Below, piece after piece: positions 1 through 6,085 of a stretch of DNA of 64,000 nt (its first letter is position 1; every line of letters begins with the position of its first letter). This DNA is from an uncultured bacterium. GTDB taxonomy: Bacteria > Bacillota > Bacilli > Lactobacillales > Lactobacillaceae. Where the stretch lies: positions 62,001 to 126,000 of the forward strand of contig CAJMMO010000002.1 in NCBI GenBank assembly GCA_905214545.1, read 5' to 3'. The translations under genes and the position numbers were made by a program. The notes beneath the pieces were generated by a model, which did no database searches, was not told where the DNA came from, and saw only the letters and a list, made by a program, of their open reading frames with translations.

Positions 1-188
1 TCTTCGTAAACAGTAATAACAACAGGGATAATCATACCCTTGTCTTGCGCAGTTCTAGCATTGAATTCCTTAGTGAAGCCAACGATGTTGATGCCGGCTT
101 GACCCAATGCAGGACCAACTGGAGGTGCTGGAGTTGCAGCACCTGCAGGAATTTGCAATTTAACTACATTAACTACTTTTTTTGCCAC
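1..188 (-). CDS. rplK: 50S ribosomal protein L11 (partial, N-terminal part)
   Basis: The first 62 codons of ribosomal protein L11, which binds 23S rRNA in the GTPase-associated centre. The start is GTG with a strong AGGAGG site about 7 bases upstream. The visible N-terminus (MAKKVVNVVKLQIPAGAA) and the following PPVGPALGQ proline motif are typical of the L11 N-terminal domain. The gene runs off the low-coordinate edge of the window. It lies 105 bases downstream of nusG, the usual secE-nusG-rplK order in Firmicutes. Confidence 0.95.
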   Translation of the reverse strand, partial: MAKKVVNVVKLQIPAGAATPAPPVGPALGQAGINIVGFTKEFNARTAQDKGMIIPVVITVYE

Positions 189-204
189 GGTCAAAACCTC
201 CTTG

Positions 205-256
205 ATTCCGTGATGCGGTTATAATGGAGAATTTTCCTTCTTCTCCTCCCACAGTA
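205..256 (-). promoter_or_regulatory. Candidate structured leader of rplK (L11)
   Basis: Between nusG and rplK the minus strand can fold into a two-part stem. GGAGAA pairs with TTCTCC (226-231 with 241-246), enclosed by TGTGG pairing with CCGCA (249-253 with 214-218) across an internal loop. It sits just upstream of the L11 ribosome binding site. Autoregulatory leaders ahead of L11 operons are known. Assignment here is by position and fold only. Confidence 0.4.
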
Positions 257-293
257 ATAAGCATACCGTGTTAGTTTACCACCGAAGGGCAGC

Positions 294-845
294 CTATTCA
301 ACGGCTTTTTTAGCCTCGTCGAAGTTCAGCTCGGCAGAAGTAGCACGGCCAAACATGTCGATGGAAACGGTGAGTTTGCCCTTGTCTTCTTGGATGCTGG
401 TGATCTTGCCGGTCAAGCCCTTGAAGGCGCCGTCAGTAATCTCAACGGTGTCGCCCACCTTAAAGTCGGTGGCCGGCGTCTTCATCATGGTGCCTTGGCG
501 TTCTAAGATCGCCTTGATTTCAGAATCCAAAAGCGGAGCAGGCTTGGAGCCGCCGCCGTGGGCGCCCACAAGGCCGGTGACGTTTGGCGTGTTGCGGACC
601 ACGTACCAGCTTTCGTCAGTCATGACCATTTCGACCAGGACGTAGCCTGGGAAGGTCTTTTCTTCCATTTCCTGCTTCTTGCCGCGGTACATGCCGATCT
701 TTTCTTGTTCTGGCACGACAACGCGGAAAATGTAGTCTTGCATCCCCATGGACTGGGCACGAGAGATCAGGTCAGATTTAACCTTGTCTTCGTAGCCTGA
801 GTAGGTGTGCAGGACGTACCATCTTTTTTGAGCCGTTTCTACCAT
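294..845 (-). CDS. nusG: Transcription termination/antitermination factor NusG
   Basis: 183 aa, the usual length. NusG binds RNA polymerase and modulates elongation, pausing and Rho-related termination. The N-terminal NGN domain (RWYVLHTYSGYEDKVK near residue 8) is followed by the C-terminal KOW motif (GDTVEITDGAFKGLTG), ending in the conserved DEAKK segment. The start chosen is the ATG at 843-845, preceded by a GGAG site. A longer reading frame upstream would run through a terminator hairpin and is rejected. secE is upstream and rplK downstream. Confidence 0.97.
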   Translation of the reverse strand: MVETAQKRWYVLHTYSGYEDKVKSDLISRAQSMGMQDYIFRVVVPEQEKIGMYRGKKQEMEEKTFPGYVLVEMVMTDESWYVVRNTPNVTGLVGAHGGGSKPAPLLDSEIKAILERQGTMMKTPATDFKVGDTVEITDGAFKGLTGKITSIQEDKGKLTVSIDMFGRATSAELNFDEAKKAVE

Positions 846-870
846 GTTAATCTCCTTTTTTAAAGCAAAC

Positions 871-891
871 AAAAAACCTCTGTGACAGAGG
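871..891 (-). terminator. Intrinsic terminator between secE and nusG
   Basis: On the minus strand, CCTCTG-TCA-CAGAGG is followed directly by six T. It lies downstream of the secE stop and about 25 bases before the nusG start codon, so it may act as a partial terminator or attenuator inside an otherwise co-directional cluster. Confidence 0.75.
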
Positions 892-922
892 CTCGCTTCT
901 TGTCTAATTATAGCACATTTTC

Positions 923-1093
923 TTACATGAATGCCCTGATTAATGTGCTGAACAACCAATCCAGGCCGCCCAAAAACAGGGCAAACAGGATTGAAGTTAC
1001 CACAACAATCGAGGTATCATGACGATTTTCCTTGGCGGTTGGCCAAGTGGTTCTGCGCATTTCTGCGTTGACACCCTTAAAAAACTTAATCAT
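923..1093 (-). CDS. secE: Preprotein translocase subunit SecE
   Basis: 56 aa, read directly from the sequence (too short for usual ORF cut-offs). SecE is the essential small membrane subunit of the SecYEG channel. The protein starts MIKFFKGVNAEMRRTTWPT, with the conserved amphipathic E(M)RRTTWP helix. One transmembrane helix follows (about residues 29-52, SIVVVTSILFALFLGGLDWL), the single-TM Gram-positive form. It lies between rpmG (5 bases upstream) and nusG, the classical rpmG-secE-nusG order. Confidence 0.96.
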   Translation of the reverse strand: MIKFFKGVNAEMRRTTWPTAKENRHDTSIVVVTSILFALFLGGLDWLFSTLIRAFM

Positions 1094-1098
1094 GCCTA

Positions 1099-1248
1099 CT
1101 ACCTCGTTTCTTTGTGCAAAGTCATCTTGCCGCAGTGCTTGCAGAACTTGCGCAACTCAAGGCGCTCAGTTCTGGTCTTGCTGGCCGTGATTGAATAATT
1201 TCTGGACCCGCACACGCTGCAAGCCAAAGCCGCTTTTTTGACAGCCAT
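1099..1248 (-). CDS. rpmG: 50S ribosomal protein L33
   Basis: 49 aa, the normal L33 length. It carries two CxxC pairs (CSVCGSRNYS and CKHCGK), so this is the zinc-binding (C+) form. The start is the ATG at 1246-1248 with an AGGAG site. A longer in-frame extension has no ribosome binding site and would cross the promoter. First gene of the rpmG-secE-nusG group. Confidence 0.96.
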   Translation of the reverse strand: MAVKKAALACSVCGSRNYSITASKTRTERLELRKFCKHCGKMTLHKETR

Positions 1249-1271
1249 AGAATCACTCCTAAACTCGTGTA

Positions 1272-1301
1272 ATTTTAGCACAATAAAAGCTGTTAATTCA
1301 A
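1272..1301 (-). promoter_or_regulatory. Promoter of rpmG-secE-nusG
   Basis: TTGAAT (1296-1301, minus strand) and TAAAAT (1272-1277) are spaced by 18 bases, about 25 bases upstream of the rpmG start. On the opposite strand a TATAAT (1317-1322) faces the divergent DUF218 gene, so the two promoters nearly overlap. Confidence 0.6.
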
Positions 1302-1353
1302 GGCGCGCTGACCCTGTATAATTAACTTGCAATCTAAAAACAGGTGAAAAATT

Positions 1354-2388
1354 ATGCCACATCCCATTTTAACCACATTTTTAATCTTTCTGCTTTTTTT
1401 AGGGCGCTTTGTCTGGATCATGCGCCATGACAAAAGGTCGCTGCATACCGGCACCAGCCTGGTCTTCACGGTCTTTGCCCTGGCAATCTTTGTCGCCACG
1501 GTTTTGCTCAACATCGCAGACATCGACCCGCACTATAAAGACTGGATCCTGCCGCTGTTTGTCGGCGTCTTTGTCCTGCTCTTAGTTGCCATGGCCGCCT
1601 TTGCCCTGACCTTGATCGTCATGTTCATCTACAACGGGATTAAATTGATTAAAAAAGAAGGCAGCTATTGGACCAACTACCTGTCGCTGGGCATGGGAAT
1701 CGCCATCATCTTCTTTTTGTTTTTATACCCGCAGCTGGGCAAGCTAAGCCGCAACAGCTGGCTGACCTACCCCTACCTTTTTTTATGGCTGGTCATCGTT
1801 TACCTGGTCGTCATCATGATGATTTACACTTTGACGGCCTGGCTGAACCTGCTCAACTGGAAGACCAAGCCTTTAGACTATGTAGTGGTGCTGGGCGCAG
1901 GCATTTTAGGCAAAAAGGTGACGCCGCTTTTGGCAGCAAGGATCAAGCGCGGCATTGAAGTCTATAAGAATAATCCCGGTTCAAAGCTGATTATGTCGGG
2001 CGGACAAGGCCGCGGCGAAGACATCGCAGAAGCCGAGGCGATGGCGGCCTACGCCGAAAATTTAGGCATCCCTGAAAGCGACATCCTTGTCGAAAACAAG
2101 TCCAAGACCACCCAGGAGAACCTGCGCTTTTCCCGCGCCTTGATGGAGGCCGGCAGCAATTTTTGCATCGTGACCAGCTCCTACCACGTCTACCGCGCCC
2201 TCATTTTGGCCAAAAGGCAGGGCCTGGACTGCATCGGCTACGGTGCCAAGACCAAGTGGTACTTCACCTTGAACGCCTTTATCCGCGAATTCATCGCCTA
2301 CCTGGTCATCACTAAAAAGATGCAGCTGACGGTCATCGCCATCTTGGCGCTGCCCTTTGTCGTCGGTGCTTTGCTTAATTTGCATTAA
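1354..2388 (+). CDS. YdcF/SanA-type DUF218 membrane protein
   Basis: 344 aa. About six hydrophobic segments occupy roughly residues 1-170, followed by a cytosolic-looking DUF218 domain from about residue 175 (VVVLGAGI, then SGGQG, TTQENLRFS, VTSSYHVYRA). A final hydrophobic helix lies at about 322-342. DUF218 proteins of this membrane type are widespread in lactic acid bacteria. Proposed roles are in cell envelope metabolism, but the substrate is unknown. Divergent from rpmG, alone on the plus strand, and followed by its own terminator. Confidence 0.85.
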   Translation: MPHPILTTFLIFLLFLGRFVWIMRHDKRSLHTGTSLVFTVFALAIFVATVLLNIADIDPHYKDWILPLFVGVFVLLLVAMAAFALTLIVMFIYNGIKLIKKEGSYWTNYLSLGMGIAIIFFLFLYPQLGKLSRNSWLTYPYLFLWLVIVYLVVIMMIYTLTAWLNLLNWKTKPLDYVVVLGAGILGKKVTPLLAARIKRGIEVYKNNPGSKLIMSGGQGRGEDIAEAEAMAAYAENLGIPESDILVENKSKTTQENLRFSRALMEAGSNFCIVTSSYHVYRALILAKRQGLDCIGYGAKTKWYFTLNAFIREFIAYLVITKKMQLTVIAILALPFVVGALLNLH

Positions 2389-2419
2389 AAAAACAGCCCT
2401 GGCAGGAGAGCTGTTTTCT
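2388..2419 (+). terminator. Terminator after the DUF218 gene
   Basis: AAAACAGC (2390-2397) pairs with GCTGTTTT (2410-2417), directly after the stop codon. The T run is short, so efficiency is uncertain. It is symmetrical and could also serve the convergent 71-aa gene. Confidence 0.6.
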
Positions 2420-2474
2420 CAGCAACCAAACAATGCGTGGCCGCCGTGCGTAGAATTATATAACTTAGTTGGCG

Positions 2475-2690
2475 TTACTTCTTAAGATTTTCGTTAACGA
2501 AGGCTTCGATCTTGTCGTCAGAGTCTTTCAAAAACGGAAGCATATCTTCTTCAGTTTTCATGGTATCTCTACCATTCTTCTCCATGAAGTAGTCCCAAAG
2601 GGCATCTCTAACTGGAAGGTTTGAGTCGCTCCAGTCAAAAGCTTCCTTCATGTGACGATCCAACAAAGCGGTCTTAATAACTTCTGCCAT
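2475..2690 (-). CDS. Small conserved-looking protein of unknown function (71 aa)
   Basis: 71 aa, soluble and mostly helical in composition, rich in Asp, Glu and Lys. I do not recognise a family. It has good expression signals: an AGGAGG site about 10 bases before the ATG, and a promoter with TATAAT at 2725-2730 (minus strand) preceded at 17 bases by a weak TGGCAA. It is convergent with the DUF218 gene and downstream of the sigma pseudogene, but has its own promoter. Confidence 0.75.
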   Translation of the reverse strand: MAEVIKTALLDRHMKEAFDWSDSNLPVRDALWDYFMEKNGRDTMKTEEDMLPFLKDSDDKIEAFVNENLKK

Positions 2691-2724
2691 CTTAAATTAC
2701 CTCCTAAATAACTCTACAAAGCTA

Positions 2725-2753
2725 ATTATAAACTATTTTTAATCTGCTTGCCA
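2725..2753 (-). promoter_or_regulatory. Promoter of the 71-aa gene
   Basis: A perfect TATAAT (2725-2730) on the minus strand with a weak -35 TGGCAA 17 bases upstream. The strong AGGAGG ribosome binding site follows about 22 bases downstream. Confidence 0.5.
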
Positions 2754-2766
2754 TTCTGAAAACCCT

Positions 2767-3321
2767 TTAATCAAGCAATTCGGCCCGCAGCTTGCGCTTG
2801 CAGCGCTGCTGGGCCTGCTGAAGCTGGGTGTGGCTGCAGGCCGCCTGGTCGCGGCCCTCTGCTTCACTCAGCCGGCCGATCTGGACGAGCAGGGCCACGC
2901 GCTCGCGGTCTGATAAGCGCACCCAGCAGGATTAATAGGCCTCGGCCCAGGGCTGTTCGCCGATGGCATCCTGGCTGGCGGGTTCGGGCAGGCCGGCGTC
3001 AACGGCTGCTTCGTACGATGCGGCCGTGGCGTCTTGGGCGCGCCGCGCCGCCATCTGGTAGCGCAAAAGACTGCGGGCGTGGTTGTACAGGCGCATTTTG
3101 AAAAAGCCGCCAAAAGTCATGAGCTTTTCTTCATCGTAAATTAAGGCCGTCTCATAGCAGACCAGCATCGCTTCTTGGCGCCAGTCGTCTTCGTCGTAGT
3201 CGTGGAGCCAGTAGCGTTTTTTCACGGCCATAATCAAGGGCAGGTAGCGCTGGCACAAGGTCGCTAACGCTGCGCTGTCTTTTTGTCTGACTAAAATTAA
3301 AAGTTCCTGTTCGCTCATCAT
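2767..3321 (-). pseudogene. ComX/SigH-type alternative sigma factor interrupted by an in-frame TAA
   Basis: The reading frame from the ATG at 3319-3321 gives 129 codons, then TAA at 2932-2934. The same frame then continues open for 54 codons to a second TAA at 2767-2769. The first part matches sigma region 2 (LVRQKDSAALATLCQRYLPL, then DEDDWRQEA, then FFKMRLYNHARSLL). The part after the stop matches region 4 (LSDRERVALLVQIGRLS, then QQAQQRCKRKL, like the ALQRVKRKL end of SigH). The full 184 aa would fit the LAB competence sigma factor family. As written, the product lacks the -35-recognition domain. Located between rlmB and the 71-aa gene, the usual LAB neighbourhood. There is no frameshift, so the lesion is recent, strain-specific, or read through. 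Confidence 0.8.
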
Positions 3322-3352
3322 AATCCCTCTTTTCCTGCCTTCCAGCATGGGC

Positions 3353-3382
3353 AAAAAAAGAGGCCCGCATAAGCGAACCTCT
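3353..3382 (-). terminator. Second terminator-like hairpin upstream of the sigma gene
   Basis: On the minus strand a 10-bp stem (3373-3382 with 3359-3368, two G-T pairs, TTAT loop) is followed by a T run. It ends about 30 bases before the sigma gene start codon, leaving no room for a promoter after it, so it sits in the leader of that gene. Confidence 0.7.
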
Positions 3383-3396
3383 GTTCCAGTGCAACA

Positions 3397-3441
3397 AAAA
3401 AACTTAACTGTCCTGCTTTGCCGCAACAGTTAAGTTTTTTT
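3397..3441 (-). terminator. Terminator after rlmB
   Basis: A long inverted repeat, AACTTAACTGT with ACAGTTAAGTT, flanked by A and T runs on both sides. It lies just after the rlmB stop at 3445, so it should end the gltX-cysS-mrnC-rlmB transcript. Confidence 0.85.
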
Positions 3442-3444
3442 GTT

Positions 3445-4197
3445 CTATTTTAAGGGGTGGCGGCTGTTGAACATCTGGTAGAGCAGCACCGCCGTAGCCA
3501 CGCTGGCGTTTAACGACTGCACCTCGCCTATCATCGGGATGGTCAAAGTTTCATCCATCTCTTTTAACAGCAGGCGCGAGACGCCCTTGCCCTCGTTGCC
3601 GATGACCAGGCAGGTCTTGCCGGTGGCATCCCAGCGGCGGCAGTCGGTGCCCTGCATGGCCGTGCCGAAGAACCAGTAGCCGCGTTTTTTCAATTTCTTC
3701 ACGGTCTGGGCCAGGTTGGTCACCCGGGCGACCGGCACGTGGTCGATGGCCCCGGTCGAAGTCTTGGCGACGACCGGCGTCAGGCCCGTGGCCCGGTGCT
3801 TAGGAATGATGACCAAGTCGACGCCCGTGGCATCGCAGGTCCGCAAAATCGAGCCCAGGTTGTGCGGGTCTTCGATTGAATCCAGCATCAGTAAAAACGG
3901 CGCGTGACCGTCTTTTTCCAGCTCGGGCAGGATGGTGTCCAAGTCGGCGTAGGCGAAGCTGGCGATCGTGACGAGCAGGCCCTGGTGGTTGCCGTTGTTA
4001 GTCAGCTGGTCGAGCTTTTTGCGCGGGACGCGCTGGACGAACAAACCCTTTTTCTTGGCCAGCTGGAGCACTTTTTGGGCAAACTCTTCCTGCACGCCCG
4101 TCTGCAGCATGACCTTATTGATCTTGTCGCTGGGCTGGGTTTCTAAGCAGTCGAGCCCGGCGTGGCGGCCGAAAACAAAGTCTTTATTCGAAGTCAT
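3445..4197 (-). CDS. rlmB: 23S rRNA (guanosine-2'-O-)-methyltransferase RlmB family protein
   Basis: 250 aa SpoU/TrmH-family methyltransferase with an N-terminal substrate-binding domain (FVFGRHAGLDCLE) and a C-terminal SPOUT domain. The knot motifs are DSIEDPHNLGSILRTCDATG, then GNEGKGVSRL, then SLNASVATAV near the end. It methylates 23S rRNA (G2251 in E. coli). The start chosen is the ATG at 4195-4197. A TTG start 8 codons earlier is possible but lies inside mrnC. It overlaps the mrnC 3' end by 14 bases, suggesting translational coupling. Confidence 0.93.
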   Translation of the reverse strand: MTSNKDFVFGRHAGLDCLETQPSDKINKVMLQTGVQEEFAQKVLQLAKKKGLFVQRVPRKKLDQLTNNGNHQGLLVTIASFAYADLDTILPELEKDGHAPFLLMLDSIEDPHNLGSILRTCDATGVDLVIIPKHRATGLTPVVAKTSTGAIDHVPVARVTNLAQTVKKLKKRGYWFFGTAMQGTDCRRWDATGKTCLVIGNEGKGVSRLLLKEMDETLTIPMIGEVQSLNASVATAVLLYQMFNSRHPLK

Positions 4198-4627
4198 ACT
4201 TAGCAAGCTTTCCTTCCTCAATCTGCTTGACGCACCAAGCGCAGAGTTCGTCTACGCGCTGGCGGTCATTTTTTAATTCCAGGTAGCCGATGACGGCCTC
4301 AAAGCCCGTCGACAGCTTGTAGGTTGCTACCTTGGTGTTTTTGGCGTGCGTGTGGCTGTGGGCGTTGCGGCCGCGGCGGAAGATCTCTAGCTCTTCGTCG
4401 GTGAGCAGGCCGGTTTCCTGCATCATAGTGATGAGGCCGGCCTGGGCCTTGGCCGACACGTAGTAAGTGGCGTGGCGCTGCAGGCTCTGCGGCTTGGCTA
4501 AACCGCCCAAGACCAGGTGGCGGCGGATGTAGAGCTCATAGCTGGCATCCCCGACGTAGGCCAGGGTCAAGGCTTTGACTTGGCCGGGGTCGATGTTTTG
4601 TTCTGCCAAAGGTTTAATCTTAATCAC
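4184..4627 (-). CDS. mrnC: Mini-ribonuclease III (MrnC)
   Basis: 147 aa. An RNase III catalytic domain without the double-stranded RNA-binding domain; it matures 23S rRNA ends in Firmicutes. Signatures are LAYVGDASYELYIRRHL at about residue 27 (catalytic Asp) and FRRGRNAHSHTHAKN, then GFEAVIGYLEL with the second acidic pair. The start is GTG (4625-4627) and overlaps the cysS stop by 8 bases. The rlmB start lies within its 3' end. Confidence 0.95.
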   Translation of the reverse strand: MIKIKPLAEQNIDPGQVKALTLAYVGDASYELYIRRHLVLGGLAKPQSLQRHATYYVSAKAQAGLITMMQETGLLTDEELEIFRRGRNAHSHTHAKNTKVATYKLSTGFEAVIGYLELKNDRQRVDELCAWCVKQIEEGKLAKYDFE

Positions 4628-6029
4628 GCTGCCACCTCGTTCCTTGCGGCGTGTCCAGCACGGTGACGCCCATTTCTTTCAGCTGGTCGCGCAGCTTGTC
4701 GCTGGTGGCCCAGTCCTTGTTCTTGCGGGCTTCGTCGCGCTTTGCTACCAAAGCTTCAATTTCTGAATCATCGCTGTCAGCTTTTCCTAAGTCTAAGCCG
4801 AAGATTTGCAGCCAGGCCGTCAAATCTTTGACAAACTTTTGCAAGACAGCTTTGTCGACCTGGTCGCAAGCCAGGCTGTCGTTGACCTTAGTGACCAAGG
4901 CGTAGATGGCCGTCAGCGCGTTTTGTACGTTGAAATCGTCATCCATGGCAGCCTTAAAGTCGTTTTCTGTTTTGGTTAAAAAGGCAGCCAGCTCAGCGTC
5001 AGCCCTGCTTTCCGTCTTGTCGGCAATTCTAAAGTTGGCAGCCGACAGCACGTTTTTAAAGCGCTGGACGATGATGGCCGCCTGGTCGATGTTGTCTTTT
5101 GAAAAGTTGATCGGCCGGCGGTATTGCACGGACGCCATGAAAAAGCGCAGGACTTGCGGGTCGTATTCCTGCAAGGCGTCGCGCACCGTGACGAAGTTGT
5201 GCAGGGACTTGGACATCTTGGTTTCTTCCTTGCCCACCGTGACAAAGCCGTTGTGCAGCCAGTAGTTGACAAACTTTTTGCCGGTGGCCGCTTCGCTTTG
5301 CGCGATCTCATTTTCGTGGTGCGGGAAGGTCAAGTCGGCGCCGCCGCCGTGAATGTCGAGCGTGTCGCCCAGGTACTTGGTGCTCATGACCGAGCACTCG
5401 ATATGCCAGCCCGGCCGGCCCTTGCCCCAAGGCGAGTCCCAGGCGATTTCGTCAGGCTCTTTTTGCCCCTTCCACAAGGCAAAGTCGATCGGGTCTTCTT
5501 TTTTGTTTTGCTCGTCATCTGCGACGCGCTCAGAAGCCCCTTCTTCCAACTGGTCCAAGTTCTGCTTGCTGAGTTCGCCGTAGTCTTTGAACTTGCGGGC
5601 GCGGTAGTAGACGTCGCTACCTGCTTGGTAAGCGTAGCCTTTGTCGATGAGTTTTTGCACAAAGGCGATGATGGCGGCGATCTCGTGGGTCGCACGCGGG
5701 TTCAGCGTAGCCGGTTCAACGTTTAAGGCCTTGGTATCTTCCTTAAAAGCCGCGATGAACTTTTCGGCCAAAGCCGGCACCGTCGTGCCCAGCTTGCGCG
5801 CCTCGTTGATCATCTTGTCGTCGACGTCGGTAAAGTTCGAGACAAACTTCACCTGGTAGCCGGAGTATTCCAAGTAGCGGCGGATCGTGTCAAAGGCGAT
5901 GACGCTGCGCGCGTTGCCCAGGTGGATGTAGTTGTAGACCGTCGGCCCGCAGACGTACATGCTGACGCGGCCTGGCACTAGCGGCTTGAACTCTTCCTTG
6001 CTGCCGGTCAGTGTGTTGAAAATTTTCAT
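4620..6029 (-). CDS. cysS: Cysteinyl-tRNA synthetase
   Basis: 469 aa, the normal length for this class I synthetase. Zinc ligand Cys27 is in MYVCGPTVYN. The HIGH motif reads HLGN (residues 36-39) and the KMSKS loop is present as TKMSKSLHNF. Zinc/substrate motifs WHIECSVMS and GGADLTFPHHENE are intact. It charges tRNA-Cys. Sits 56 bases after gltX and overlaps mrnC, the conserved gltX-cysS-mrnC-rlmB order of lactobacilli. Confidence 0.97.
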   Translation of the reverse strand: MKIFNTLTGSKEEFKPLVPGRVSMYVCGPTVYNYIHLGNARSVIAFDTIRRYLEYSGYQVKFVSNFTDVDDKMINEARKLGTTVPALAEKFIAAFKEDTKALNVEPATLNPRATHEIAAIIAFVQKLIDKGYAYQAGSDVYYRARKFKDYGELSKQNLDQLEEGASERVADDEQNKKEDPIDFALWKGQKEPDEIAWDSPWGKGRPGWHIECSVMSTKYLGDTLDIHGGGADLTFPHHENEIAQSEAATGKKFVNYWLHNGFVTVGKEETKMSKSLHNFVTVRDALQEYDPQVLRFFMASVQYRRPINFSKDNIDQAAIIVQRFKNVLSAANFRIADKTESRADAELAAFLTKTENDFKAAMDDDFNVQNALTAIYALVTKVNDSLACDQVDKAVLQKFVKDLTAWLQIFGLDLGKADSDDSEIEALVAKRDEARKNKDWATSDKLRDQLKEMGVTVLDTPQGTRWQRD

Positions 6030-6085
6030 GACAAACCCTCACTTACTAAAAAAGGCCACGCTTAAAACGCAGCCTTTGCAGTCTT

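Noticed and set aside
294..959. Longer nusG reading frame starting at 959
   Set aside because: It crosses the terminator at 871-891 and overlaps secE; the ATG at 843-845 has the ribosome binding site and canonical N-terminus.
2868..3113. 81-aa minus-strand frame, first suspected as the frameshifted tail of the sigma gene
   Set aside because: It is in a different frame. Direct translation shows the tail continues in the original frame after the TAA, so the lesion is a nonsense codon, not a frameshift.
3322..3426. N-terminal extension of the sigma gene up to 3426
   Set aside because: The extra codons run through both terminator hairpins and the peptide is Cys-rich nonsense; the ATG pair at 3316-3321 has a GAGGGA site.
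3353..3441. T-box riboswitch ahead of the sigma gene
   Set aside because: No T-box sequence or specifier stem, only two independent terminator hairpins.
5124..5726. 200-aa plus-strand frame opposite cysS
   Set aside because: A shadow frame created by G/C-rich third positions; no start signals, and it lies wholly within an intact conserved gene.
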